A DNA stretch of 33,192 bases from the NCBI GenBank assembly GCA_017405845.1, contig JAFQZQ010000008.1, positions 1-33,192 of the forward strand. The letters run 5' to 3'. Position 1 is the first letter of the stretch; each line of letters starts with the position of its first letter. The notes under the pieces are model-generated. The model was not told the DNA's origin. It ran no database searches and saw only the letters and a list, made by a program, of their open reading frames with translations. The translations under genes and the position numbers were made by a program. The stretch is from Mogibacterium sp. (GTDB lineage: Bacteria; Bacillota; Clostridia; Peptostreptococcales; Anaerovoracaceae). This document shows, in pieces, positions 23,574 through 31,737 of this stretch.

Positions 23574-23650
23574 TCGAAGCAGAACTCTTTTTTTACGCGA
23601 AAAAACGGAATTAAGCATAAAAATAACAATAATCAACGGAGAGAACGATC

Positions 23651-25927
23651 ATGAAGAGCATCATCAAAAGAGACGGCAAGGAGATGCCGTTTGACGAGTC
23701 TAAGATCTTCAACGCCATCTATGCTGCAAACAAGGCAGTAGACGGCGAGAAGATGACGAGCATCGACTTTACTTATCTTACTAAGAAGGTCGTAGAGCAG
23801 CTTGACGGAGAGACCTGCACAGTAGAGCAGGTACAGGATATCGTCGAGGCAATGCTCATCAAGTATGACTGGGAAAAGACCGCAAAGGCTTACATCCTCT
23901 ACCGTGCTGAGCACGCGAAGATCCGTGAAGCTGAGTCCGATCTCATGAACATCTACAATGAGCTGACTTATTCCTACTCAAAGGACGCTGACATCAAGAG
24001 AGAGAACGCCAACATCGACGGTGACACATCGATGGGCACAATGCTCAAGTATGGTTCGGAAGGTGCAAAGTACTTCGTAGACAACTATGTACTTCCGAAG
24101 GATATCGCCAAGGCTCATATCAACGGTGACATCCACATCCACGACAAGGATTTCTACATGCTCACCGAGACATGCTGCCAGATCGATCTGATCAAGCTTT
24201 TCAAGGACGGATTCTGCACGGGCCATGGCTATCTCAGAGAGCCACAGTCGATTATGAGCTATGCTTCACTGGCATGCATCGCAATCCAGGCTAACCAGAA
24301 TGAGATGCACGGCGGCCAGTCTGTTCCTAACTTCGACTACTCGATGGCTCCGGGCGTTGCCAGAACATACGTAAAGGAGTTCTTCTCCGCACTGACAGAG
24401 ATCATCGCAGCAAAGCTCGACGTTCCGTATGCTGATGCAAAAGCTGTTGCAGAGAAGATCAAGGTTGAAGCTGAACAGCCGACTATCGCTACAAACGGTT
24501 CGTATGGTGAGATCCTCGGCGAGTGGTTCGACAAATCAGGTTGGGCCGGCGGACTTACAAGAGAACAGCTGGTAAGGTGCAGCGCTCAGGCCGCAGAGGC
24601 AGCATGGGCCAGAACCGACAAGATGACCTACCAGGCAATGGAGGCTCTCATCCACAACCTCAACACAATGAACTCCAGAGCCGGTGCACAGGTGCCATTC
24701 AGCTCGGTCAACTTCGGTACAGACGTTTCTCCTGAAGGCCGTATGGTCATCAAGAACTTCCTGCTCGCTACAGAGGCAGGACTCGGAAACGGTGAGACAC
24801 CAATCTTCCCTGTATCGATCTTCAAGGTAAAAGAGGGTGTCAACTACAATGAGGGAGATCCTAACTACGATCTCTTCAAGCTGGCCATCAGATGCAGCGC
24901 AAAGAGACTGTTCCCTAACTTCAGCTTCCTCGACGCTCCGTTTAACAAGAAGTTCTACAGACCTGGCGACTACAATTCAGAAGTTGCATACATGGGATGC
25001 CGCACGAGAGTAATGGCCAACAACTACGATCCTACAAAGGCAGTAGTATGCGGCAGAGGAAACCTCTCGTTCACATCGATCAACCTGCCGAGACTTGCGA
25101 TCGAGGCAAACAGAGACTTCGATGTGTTCTATAAGAAGCTCGATGCAATGATGGAACTCGTATCCAGACAGCTGCTCCACAGATTCAAGATCCAGTGCAG
25201 CAAGAAGGGCCGCAACTATCCGTTCCTTATGGGACAGGGCATCTGGATCGACTCCGACAACATCGGACCTGACGACAGCGTTGCAGAGATCCTCAAAAAC
25301 GGAACACTCTCCATCGGATTCATCGGACTTGCAGAGACGATGAAGGCTCTCACAGGCAAGCACCATGGTGAAAGCGAGAAATCGAGAGAGCAGGCATTTG
25401 AGATCATCAAGCACATGAGAGCATTCTGCGATAAGAAGAGCGCAGAGACAGGCCTCAACTTTACACTGCTGGCTACACCTGCTGAGGGACTTTCCGGCAG
25501 ATTCGTAAAGATCGACAGAGAAAAATACGGCAAGCTGCCTGGAATCACTGACAGGGATTATTACACAAACTCGTTCCATGTCCCTGTATACTTCCCGATC
25601 GGTGCATTCGAAAAGATCGCTATCGAGGCGCCATACCACGACCTCACAAACGCAGGCCACATCAGCTATGTTGAGCTTGACGGCGATACAGCGAAGAACC
25701 CTGAGGCATTCGAGTCCGTTATCAGATACATGAAGGAAGCCGGCGTAGGTTACGGTTCGGTCAACCATCCTGTTGACAGAGACCCTGTCTGCGGATACAC
25801 GGGAGTTATTGATGACGTCTGCCCGAGGTGCGGAAGACGCGAGGGCGAGCCTGTTACTATCGAAAGACTGAACGAGCTCCGCATGAGATTCCCAAGTGTA
25901 CCGGTACCTTGTGACTGCAACCACTAA
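23651..25927 (+). CDS. nrdD: Anaerobic (class III) ribonucleoside-triphosphate reductase, large part lacking the glycyl-radical motif
   Basis: A 758-residue protein that carries the catalytic barrel for reducing NTPs to dNTPs without oxygen. An ATP-cone regulatory domain fills about residues 2-95 (IIKRDGKEMPFDESKI). The barrel shows GGQSVPNFDYSMAPGV, CGRGNLSFTSINLPRLA and IGFIGLAETMKALTG. The tail has VNHPVDRDPVCGYTG with Cys714, Cys724 and Cys727, a zinc-finger-like site. Family members then continue with the radical segment (RxTGYL/RVCGYL). Here the protein instead ends in IERLNELRMRFPSVPVPCDCNH followed by TAA TAG. It therefore cannot hold the radical itself. The missing segment is encoded separately at 26092. 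A GGAGAG site precedes the ATG. Confidence 0.93.
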   Translation: MKSIIKRDGKEMPFDESKIFNAIYAANKAVDGEKMTSIDFTYLTKKVVEQLDGETCTVEQVQDIVEAMLIKYDWEKTAKAYILYRAEHAKIREAESDLMNIYNELTYSYSKDADIKRENANIDGDTSMGTMLKYGSEGAKYFVDNYVLPKDIAKAHINGDIHIHDKDFYMLTETCCQIDLIKLFKDGFCTGHGYLREPQSIMSYASLACIAIQANQNEMHGGQSVPNFDYSMAPGVARTYVKEFFSALTEIIAAKLDVPYADAKAVAEKIKVEAEQPTIATNGSYGEILGEWFDKSGWAGGLTREQLVRCSAQAAEAAWARTDKMTYQAMEALIHNLNTMNSRAGAQVPFSSVNFGTDVSPEGRMVIKNFLLATEAGLGNGETPIFPVSIFKVKEGVNYNEGDPNYDLFKLAIRCSAKRLFPNFSFLDAPFNKKFYRPGDYNSEVAYMGCRTRVMANNYDPTKAVVCGRGNLSFTSINLPRLAIEANRDFDVFYKKLDAMMELVSRQLLHRFKIQCSKKGRNYPFLMGQGIWIDSDNIGPDDSVAEILKNGTLSIGFIGLAETMKALTGKHHGESEKSREQAFEIIKHMRAFCDKKSAETGLNFTLLATPAEGLSGRFVKIDREKYGKLPGITDRDYYTNSFHVPVYFPIGAFEKIAIEAPYHDLTNAGHISYVELDGDTAKNPEAFESVIRYMKEAGVGYGSVNHPVDRDPVCGYTGVIDDVCPRCGRREGEPVTIERLNELRMRFPSVPVPCDCNH

Positions 25928-25940
25928 TAGGGAAAAAGGA

Positions 25941-25973
25941 TTATCCACAGGGTTATCCACAGACTTATCCACA
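25941..25973 (+). promoter_or_regulatory. Three perfect DnaA boxes in tandem
   Basis: TTATCCACA occurs at 25941-25949, 25953-25961 and 25965-25973, all in the same direction with a strict 12-bp period, just after the nrdD stop. TTATCCACA is the high-affinity DnaA box. No other copy was noticed in the window. The next 50 bases are A/T rich. Confidence 0.85.
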
Positions 25974-26003
25974 AGATGATGTGGTATACCATAAAATAAA
26001 CAA

Positions 26004-26051
26004 CAATATACATTAATATTGCTTTACAAATGCATGTGTAGGGCATAAAAT
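26004..26051 (+). promoter_or_regulatory. Promoter of the free-standing glycyl-radical gene, with upstream inverted repeat
   Basis: TTTACA (26023-26028) and TAAAAT (26046-26051) are 17 bases apart (10 of 12 consensus positions). Just upstream is a perfect inverted repeat CAATAT (26004-26009) and ATATTG (26016-26021), a possible operator. The distance to ATG 26092 allows a leader of about 35 bases. Confidence 0.65.
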
Positions 26052-26091
26052 GATTGCGCACGAAAAAGATAACACGTACGGAGGTACTGGT

Positions 26092-26259
26092 ATGAATAAC
26101 AAGGTAGTAAAGAATGTAAACGGTCAGGTCGGTGAAGGCGTTGGCTTCGAGAGAATCAGAAGAATCACAGGATATCTCGTAGGCACACTCGACAGATTCA
26201 ACAACGGCAAGAGAGCTGAGGTACAGGACAGAGTTAAGCACGGACTGTCCCACAATTAA
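26092..26259 (+). CDS. Stand-alone glycyl-radical domain of class III ribonucleotide reductase
   Basis: A 55-residue protein that consists almost entirely of the C-terminal radical segment of NrdD: FERIRRITGYLVGTLDRFN (19-37) and the KRAEVQDRVKHGL tail. Gly27 in RITGYL is the expected radical carrier, to be activated by NrdG with S-adenosylmethionine. The start at 26092 is set by GGAGG seven bases upstream; an in-frame ATG at 26050 overlaps the promoter -10 and is unlikely. It lies 164 bases after nrdD in another frame, with stops between, so it is not a simple frameshift product. By analogy with GrcA/YfiD, which replaces the damaged radical domain of pyruvate formate-lyase, it probably docks on NrdD as a replaceable radical subunit; this is inference. 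Confidence 0.9.
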   Translation: MNNKVVKNVNGQVGEGVGFERIRRITGYLVGTLDRFNNGKRAEVQDRVKHGLSHN

Positions 26260-26280
26260 TTGACCATCTGAAAGCAAATG

Positions 26281-26316
26281 GCCGCCTGAACCGGAAAGCG
26301 GTGGGCGGCTATTTTT
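26281..26316 (+). terminator. Terminator between the glycyl-radical gene and nrdG
   Basis: GCCGCC (26281-26286) pairs with GGCGGC (26304-26309); an inner CCG/CGG pairing extends the stem, followed by TATTTTT. It would reduce nrdG expression relative to the radical gene unless read through. Confidence 0.8.
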
Positions 26317-26336
26317 GTGAAAGAAGAGGTACTGCT

Positions 26337-26909
26337 ATGGTTGAGATGGACAAGAGCAAGGACAAAAGCAAGGTAATAAGAGTGTGCGGTATCGAACCGG
26401 AGTCGATAGTCGACGGGCCGGGCTTCAGATATGTGCTTTTTGTACAGGGCTGCCCTCATCACTGTCATGGATGCCATAATCCTGAGTCATGGGCTTTCGA
26501 TGCAGGATATGATATGACAGTCAATGAGGTCTTTGAGGATATATGCGGCAGACCATGGCTGCGCGGCGTGACTTTCTCCGGCGGAGAGCCTTTCGAACAG
26601 GTCCCGGCGCTTCTGGACCTTGCGAAGAATATAAAGGGTGCAGGGCTCACACTGATGAGTTACAGCGGCTATACGCTGGAAGAGCTCGAAGCGAGGCATG
26701 ATAAAGCGACCGATGAGCTTCTGGAGATGCTGGATATCCTTGTTGACGGGAGGTATGACGAGAGGCTGCGCAATCTGACTCTGGTGTACTGCGGATCCGA
26801 GAACCAGCGTGTCATTGACATGAAGAAGACAAGAAGAGCGAGAAGAGAGGGAGATACCGGGATGGTGATCCCTTACAAGTCGGGATTCGATTTCGAGATA
26901 AAAATCTAG
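26337..26909 (+). CDS. nrdG: Anaerobic ribonucleotide reductase activating enzyme NrdG
   Basis: A 190-residue radical-SAM enzyme that generates the glycyl radical on the reductase. The 4Fe-4S motif is C39-P-H-H-C43-H-G-C46; the SAM-binding TFSGGEPFEQ follows. The start at 26337 is chosen because AGAAGAGG precedes it; the GTG at 26301 lies inside the terminator stem. Family members are often about 160-200 residues. In this genome its substrate is predicted to be the 55-residue radical protein rather than NrdD itself. The region just upstream of its start has no promoter that I can support. Confidence 0.94.
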   Translation: MVEMDKSKDKSKVIRVCGIEPESIVDGPGFRYVLFVQGCPHHCHGCHNPESWAFDAGYDMTVNEVFEDICGRPWLRGVTFSGGEPFEQVPALLDLAKNIKGAGLTLMSYSGYTLEELEARHDKATDELLEMLDILVDGRYDERLRNLTLVYCGSENQRVIDMKKTRRARREGDTGMVIPYKSGFDFEIKI

Positions 26910-26927
26910 AGGCGGAGGCAAGGCAGT

Positions 26928-28121
26928 ATGAAACTCGAACTTGTAGCGACAGCGACATTTGGCCTCGAGGCAGTGGTAAGGCGTGAGATCGAAGCGCTCG
27001 GCTATAAAGTAATAAAGACAGAAGACGGTCGGGTCACGTACCTGGGTGACGAACGCGCCATAGTCAGATCGAACCTGTGGCTGAGGACAGCGGACAGGGT
27101 GTATGTGCGCATGGGCGAATTCAAGGCGACTGAATTTGAAGCCCTGTTCCAGCAGACAAAGGCGCTGGAGTGGGAGAGCATAATTCCGCTTGCTGGAGTG
27201 TTTCCTGTGGTTGGAGGATCGGTCAAATCGGTCCTGCACAGTGTCCCGGCTTGTCAGAAAATTATAAAGAAGGCAGTCTCGGTGAGACTGTCCGAGTTTT
27301 ATTGCAGGGAGATGATGCCGGAGACCGGCGCTGAATACCGGATAAGGTTTATCGCCCATAAAGATCAGTTTTTGCTGCTTCTCGATACAAGCGGCGCCGG
27401 CCTTCATAAGAGAGGCTACAGGGTGCGCGATGTGGCGGCTCCGATGAAGGAGACGCTGGCAGCAGCGCTCGTGCAGCTCAGCTTTTATAAGAAGGACCGC
27501 GTACTTATCGACCCTTGCTGCGGCTCGGGCACAATACCAATCGAAGCAGCACTCATCGCGCGCAATATAGCACCGGGCCTCGGGCGGTCATTCGCTTCCG
27601 AGGGCTGGGACATCATCCCGGATGAAATATGGCGCGAGGAGAAACGTCTGGCCTTTGAGGCTGCAGACTTTGACACTGAGCTGAGTATAGCTGCGATAGA
27701 TATAGATAAGAGGGCTCTTAAAGCAGCTAAGGAAAATGCGGAAGAAGCCGGCGTCATCGATGATATCGATTTCATCTGTATGGACATGACGCAGTGGGTG
27801 CCGGGCGCAGGCATACCTAAGGGCGTACAGGCGGGCGAACACGGTGTCGTCATATCCAATCTTCCATATGGCGTTCGCATAGGCGATGAGAAATCCATCA
27901 AAAAAATATATGATCACTTAGCGGACATTATGCTCGGCTTTCCGGCCTGGTCATTCTTCCTCATCACTTCAGATAAAGAGATAGAGAAGGATATCATGAA
28001 GAAGACCGGACGCAAGGCTGACCGGAGACGCAAGCTCTACAACGGTACCATAGAGACTCAGTTCTATCAGTATCACGGAGAGCGTCCGCCAAAGACCGGT
28101 AAAGGGGCTAAGGATGAATAA
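26928..28121 (+). CDS. THUMP-domain class I RNA guanine-N2 methyltransferase (RlmL/YpsC type)
   Basis: A 397-residue SAM-dependent methyltransferase. An N-terminal ferredoxin-like/THUMP region (about 1-160, LVATATFGLEAVVRREI) binds RNA, and the Rossmann domain follows with DPCCGSGT (motif I) and SNLPYGVR (motif IV, in the N-x-P-Y form). The family includes the N-terminal half of E. coli RlmL, which makes m2G2445 in 23S rRNA, and B. subtilis YpsC. Target in this organism is inferred. GGCGGAGG precedes the start, 18 bases after nrdG, so it may be cotranscribed. Its end overlaps the following remnant by eight bases. Confidence 0.88.
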   Translation: MKLELVATATFGLEAVVRREIEALGYKVIKTEDGRVTYLGDERAIVRSNLWLRTADRVYVRMGEFKATEFEALFQQTKALEWESIIPLAGVFPVVGGSVKSVLHSVPACQKIIKKAVSVRLSEFYCREMMPETGAEYRIRFIAHKDQFLLLLDTSGAGLHKRGYRVRDVAAPMKETLAAALVQLSFYKKDRVLIDPCCGSGTIPIEAALIARNIAPGLGRSFASEGWDIIPDEIWREEKRLAFEAADFDTELSIAAIDIDKRALKAAKENAEEAGVIDDIDFICMDMTQWVPGAGIPKGVQAGEHGVVISNLPYGVRIGDEKSIKKIYDHLADIMLGFPAWSFFLITSDKEIEKDIMKKTGRKADRRRKLYNGTIETQFYQYHGERPPKTGKGAKDE

Positions 28122-28335
28122 AAGGGACTTTAAGAGGATACCATTGCTTCTGCTTACAGTTATAATAACTGTTATTATGCTGTTCGGAGGCTGTTCCCGG
28201 ACAGGGGAAGAGGGACAGGCACCGGACGCAGAAGGCACTTCAAAGGAGATCGAGGTGCTTTTTACCAGTGACATTCACTGCGGTGTAAATGAGAACTGGG
28301 GAATGGCCGGACTGCAGCAGATCAGGGACGCATAA
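28114..28335 (+). pseudogene. Truncated 5'-nucleotidase / UDP-sugar hydrolase lipoprotein remnant
   Basis: Encodes 73 residues: a lipoprotein signal (lipobox LFGGC, Cys at about 27), a short acidic spacer, then IEVLFTSDIHCGVNENWGM and AGLQQIRDA, the first metallophosphatase motif (D-x-H) of bacterial 5'-nucleotidases. The frame stops right there, whereas the family normally has about 500 residues. Nothing in the next 110 bases resembles the missing part, so this looks like an internal deletion rather than a single frameshift. A short lipoprotein could still be made but would lack the other metal ligands and the nucleotide-binding domain. Confidence 0.8.
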
Positions 28336-28396
28336 CATCAGTCGAATGACAGCTGTGATTTGTTGGTGAATTGAGTAGATAGACCTGCCGGCAAAA

Positions 28397-28405
28397 TGAT
28401 ATACT
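28397..28405 (+). promoter_or_regulatory. Extended -10 promoter of the alpha/beta hydrolase gene
   Basis: TGATATACT matches the extended -10 form TGnTATAnT, with no clear -35. It is the only promoter-like element between the truncated remnant and the hydrolase. Confidence 0.45.
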
Positions 28406-28445
28406 CGCTGTAGTTAAGTTATTCGAAAAGCGGAGAGGTATAGAA

Positions 28446-29381
28446 ATGGTGAAAAAAGAATTCTACTATCCGTCGACAGACGGCAAGACGACCATCCACG
28501 CAATAAGATGGGAGCCTGAAGGCAAGCCAAAAGCGATACTTCAGATCATACATGGAATGGTGGAGTTCATTGACAGATATGACGGATTCGCGACATATCT
28601 GACCGGGCACGGTTACCTCGTAACGGGTGAAGACCACCTCGGCCACGGAGCTTCGGTACAGTCCGATGAATACCATGGTTACTTTGGTAAAGAGGGTAAC
28701 GCATGGGTGATCGCAGATATCCACCGCCTCAGAGAGATGATGCAGAAGGAGTTCCCTGACACGCCATATCTGATGATGGGACACAGCATGGGATCATTCC
28801 TGATCAGACAGTACATAACAGAGAACGGCGGAGATTACGCTAAAGGCCTTAAGGGTGTCATCATCATGGGCACAGGCTGGCAGCCGGCTCCGGTACTGGC
28901 AGCAGGCAAGCTGGTCGCAAAGATGCTCGACATCAACAAGGTGGGTAAGTCTGCAGGTCTGATCGACAAGATGTCGTTCGGATCGTACCTCAAGAAGATC
29001 GATAACCCGCGCACCATCTCCGACTGGCTGACAAAAGATGAAGCAATCGTAGACTGGTACAGGAATGAGCCTTGGTGCACATTCCGGTTCACACCTAACG
29101 CGTATTATCACATGTTCTGCGGCATGCAGAAGGCTCACGACATTGAGCGCATGAAGAAGCTCCCTGAGGGACTTCCTATCCTCATCACATCCGGTGCGGA
29201 GGATCCTGTAGGAGCCTGGGGCGAGGGAGTACGCAAGACTTTTATGGTCTACAGCGAAAACACAAAGTGCGATGTGTCCATCAAGATCTACGATGACGAC
29301 AGACACGAGATCCTCAATGAGACCGACAAGGAGCAGGTGTACGCAGATATGCTGGAATTCCTCGACAGCTGCCTCGGATAA
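28446..29381 (+). CDS. Alpha/beta hydrolase, monoacylglycerol-lipase/lysophospholipase-like
   Basis: A 311-residue cytoplasmic hydrolase of the serine aminopeptidase S33 / Hydrolase_4 group. The triad is visible: Ser114 in GHSMGS, Asp253 in GAEDPVG, His287 in DRHEIL; the oxyanion HG lies at 36-37 (IIHGMVE). The DHLGHGAS segment is typical of monoacylglycerol lipases and lysophospholipases. The true substrate is unknown. GGAGAGG lies seven bases upstream of the ATG. It appears to be a single-gene unit, although the next gene starts only 21 bases after its stop. Confidence 0.88.
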   Translation: MVKKEFYYPSTDGKTTIHAIRWEPEGKPKAILQIIHGMVEFIDRYDGFATYLTGHGYLVTGEDHLGHGASVQSDEYHGYFGKEGNAWVIADIHRLREMMQKEFPDTPYLMMGHSMGSFLIRQYITENGGDYAKGLKGVIIMGTGWQPAPVLAAGKLVAKMLDINKVGKSAGLIDKMSFGSYLKKIDNPRTISDWLTKDEAIVDWYRNEPWCTFRFTPNAYYHMFCGMQKAHDIERMKKLPEGLPILITSGAEDPVGAWGEGVRKTFMVYSENTKCDVSIKIYDDDRHEILNETDKEQVYADMLEFLDSCLG

Positions 29382-29402
29382 GGGAAACTGCGCGGATAGC
29401 GG

Positions 29403-30170
29403 ATGGAATACAGTGCAGCTCTTATAACACGAATAATCATCGCTGCCGTTCTGGCCATATTATTTGGCAACGGCAGTGTTGTCGCGTTTAACCGCATAAA
29501 ACCGCGGTGGTTCGAAGATTACGATGAGGACCAGTCGGGAACCGTACCGGGAGAGCCCCGCAAGGTGCTCCCGCCAAAGCTTCTCGAGGCTGACAATGCC
29601 GGCCGCCAGAGGATCCCGAGCTCCCCGTGGAAGTACGCTTTCACCGCGTATTTTGCGATTACAGGCCTTTATCTGGCCGTAAGGGGCGGGAGCTTGACAT
29701 ATGAGATTTCAGTGCTCTGCGTGCTGTTCGTAGTGCTTGAGATGGCAATATCCGATCAGCTGTACCGGGTCGTACCTGATGAGTTCAGCATAATGCTTGC
29801 GATCTCTGCGGCGGCTTTCGTCGAATACCATGAAAAATGGTGGGAGCCGGCAGCAGGTGCTTTGCTCGGTCTGGGCATTTCACTGGCAGTTCTCCTGCTT
29901 GGCCTGCTGCTTTTCAAAACAGGCAGCATCGGCGGTGCGGATATCAAATTCTTCACCTGTATGGGACTCATAGCGGGCAGAACAGGCATAGCCATAATTT
30001 TCATACTTACCACGCTGCTCTTCGCGGTACATTCTGCAGTGCTTATTGCAACAAAAAAAGGGAGCATCAAAGACAGAAATCCGATGCTTCCGTCTGCATG
30101 CGCCGCGGTGACCATATACTACCTCTTTCTCTTCAACACGGGAGACATGCTGATCCTGAACCTGTTCTGA
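29403..30170 (+). CDS. Prepilin-peptidase-like (A24) membrane protease
   Basis: A 255-residue protein with about seven membrane helices. The two aspartates of A24 peptidases are present: ISDQLYRVVPD (first Asp, in the D-x6-PD pattern) and GGADIKF (in the GxGD position, here GGAD). It has a long, charged loop at about 33-75 between helix one and two, but no Cys4 zinc motif and no methylase domain, so it resembles the short TadV/CpaA or archaeal preflagellin peptidases. No type IV pilin genes are in the window; its substrates must be elsewhere. The sortase pilus operon does not need it. Confidence 0.8.
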   Translation: MEYSAALITRIIIAAVLAILFGNGSVVAFNRIKPRWFEDYDEDQSGTVPGEPRKVLPPKLLEADNAGRQRIPSSPWKYAFTAYFAITGLYLAVRGGSLTYEISVLCVLFVVLEMAISDQLYRVVPDEFSIMLAISAAAFVEYHEKWWEPAAGALLGLGISLAVLLLGLLLFKTGSIGGADIKFFTCMGLIAGRTGIAIIFILTTLLFAVHSAVLIATKKGSIKDRNPMLPSACAAVTIYYLFLFNTGDMLILNLF

Positions 30171-30192
30171 AAACAGGAGTCCGGTTGATATA

Positions 30193-30966
30193 ATGGGAGT
30201 AAACGTACTTATTAAAATTGAATACGACGGTACGGACTTCAGCGGCTGGCAGATCCAGCCGAATGTACGTACAGTGCAGGGCGAGATAGAGCACGTGCTC
30301 AAATACATTGCCGGCGAAGATGTACATATACACGGAACGAGTCGGACTGATGCAGGCGTGCATGCATTAGGGCAGTGCGCCACCTTCGAGTGGAATTCGA
30401 ACATGCCCGTTGAGAAGCTCCCTGAGGTAATGAACCGGAGGTTCGGAGCCGGAGGAGAAGGCAGGAGCGGGGCACCCGGAGACATACGCATTGTCTCCGC
30501 CGAGGTGGTGCCCGACGACTTTCATGCCAGATACTCATGCAAGGGAAAGACATACAGATATGTCATCGACAAGACGGGTGACATATTTGTAAGAAACCGT
30601 GCATTCCAGTACCCCGGAGCATCAGAACTGAACGTTGAAGCGATGCGCAAGGCGGCAGCTTTCATCATTGGAACACACGACTTCAAGTGCTTTGAAACAT
30701 CGGGTGGCACTCCACGCGAAACAACGGTGCGGACAGTGTCTGCGCTCGATATAAGCGAAGACGACAAATCCATAGTGATAGAGATCACAGGCGACGGCTT
30801 TCTGTATAATATGGTGAGGATAATCACCGGTACGCTGGTGGAAGCCGGCGCAGGCAAAAGGACGCCTGAGAGCGTGCGCGACGTGATAGAGAGCCGCAGC
30901 AGGGCGAATGCCGGCTTCACGGCACCGCCGCAGGGGCTCTACCTAAAAGAGATATATTTTGAATAA
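30193..30966 (+). CDS. truA: tRNA pseudouridine(38-40) synthase TruA
   Basis: A 257-residue enzyme that makes pseudouridine in the anticodon arm of tRNAs. It has IEYDGTDFSGWQIQP near the start, the catalytic Asp in SRTDAGVHA (about residue 53), KTYRYVI, and GDGFLYNMVRIITGTLVEAG. A glycine-rich insert of about a dozen residues (NRRFGAGGEGRSGAPGD) stands where most TruA proteins have a short LPxDI loop. The ribosome site is not clear. Confidence 0.95.
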   Translation: MGVNVLIKIEYDGTDFSGWQIQPNVRTVQGEIEHVLKYIAGEDVHIHGTSRTDAGVHALGQCATFEWNSNMPVEKLPEVMNRRFGAGGEGRSGAPGDIRIVSAEVVPDDFHARYSCKGKTYRYVIDKTGDIFVRNRAFQYPGASELNVEAMRKAAAFIIGTHDFKCFETSGGTPRETTVRTVSALDISEDDKSIVIEITGDGFLYNMVRIITGTLVEAGAGKRTPESVRDVIESRSRANAGFTAPPQGLYLKEIYFE

Positions 30967-30978
30967 AGGTAATTGTAA

Positions 30979-31737
30979 GTGTATAAAGTACGTATTGACA
31001 AATTTGAGGGACCGTTCGACCTTCTCATATACCTCCTCGAAAATGCGAGGATGGATATATATGACATAAAGGTCGCCGAGATTACGGAACAATATATCGG
31101 CTATCTCAAGGAGATGGAAGATCTTAACGTAGAGGTGGATACCGAGTTTATTGTGCTTGCGGCCGTGCTGATACGCCTTAAATCGCGAATGCTTCTGCCT
31201 AGGATAAACGAGGCAGGAGAGATCGAGATAGTCGAAGACCCTAGAATAGAGCTGAGGGGAAGACTGCTCGACTACATGCGCATCAAGAAGGCAGCCGAGC
31301 TGCTCATGGCAGCTGAGGAGTACAACCTTGCGGTCCACGAGAAGCCGGCGGAAGACATGTCTGCATATCTTGAGAATCCTGACGAGATACTGCAGGTCAG
31401 CGACGAGCAGATGGTGAACGCGTTCATCATGTTCCTGACCCGCAAAAAGAAGATCGAGGATGTCACAAGGCGCTACAGCAGGGTGCGCCGCCGCAAGGAG
31501 ACCATCGAATCGCGAATAAGCGAGATGACAGAACTTCTCGAGAGGAAATTCAAAGAAGGAAACGGCAAGGTGCTCTTCAACGAGCTGCTGCCTGAAAAGC
31601 CGGACAGATACGACATAACGCTTAGCTTTATGTCGCTGCTCTCAATGATAAAGAATCAGGGATATGATGCTGAGCAGCAGGAAAACTTCGGCGAGATAAA
31701 AGTTATCAAGAAGGAGACCGCAGATGTACAGCAATAA
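30979..31737 (+). CDS. scpA: Segregation and condensation protein ScpA
   Basis: A 252-residue kleisin subunit of the Smc-ScpAB condensin. The N-terminal VRIDKFEGPFDLLIYLLE that contacts the Smc neck is clear, and the C-terminal winged helix is near VLFNELLPEKPDRYDITLSF (split here for clarity). The start is GTG at 30979 with AAAGGT eight bases upstream; no ATG lies before the conserved N-terminus. It overlaps scpB by 14 bases. Confidence 0.95.
   Translation: MYKVRIDKFEGPFDLLIYLLENARMDIYDIKVAEITEQYIGYLKEMEDLNVEVDTEFIVLAAVLIRLKSRMLLPRINEAGEIEIVEDPRIELRGRLLDYMRIKKAAELLMAAEEYNLAVHEKPAEDMSAYLENPDEILQVSDEQMVNAFIMFLTRKKKIEDVTRRYSRVRRRKETIESRISEMTELLERKFKEGNGKVLFNELLPEKPDRYDITLSFMSLLSMIKNQGYDAEQQENFGEIKVIKKETADVQQ

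Noticed and set aside
25941..25973. Chromosomal replication origin
   Set aside because: No dnaA, dnaN or rpmH genes nearby and no clear unwinding element; the boxes fit a regulatory or titration cluster better.
25928..26091. nrdD broken by a simple frameshift or sequencing error
   Set aside because: Two in-frame stops, 164 bases of clearly non-coding DNA with DnaA boxes and a promoter, and a ribosome site with ATG separate the parts; one indel would not restore a normal NrdD.
26050..26091. Longer form of the radical protein starting at ATG 26050
   Set aside because: This ATG overlaps the -10 box, has no ribosome site and would add residues not related to NrdD.
26301..26336. GTG start for nrdG
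   Set aside because: It is in the right arm of the terminator and has no ribosome site; ATG 26337 has AGAAGAGG.
29403..30170. Prepilin peptidase as part of the sortase pilus system
   Set aside because: Sortase pilins here have ordinary signal peptides; A24 peptidases process type IV pilins, and the gene is far from the pilus operon.
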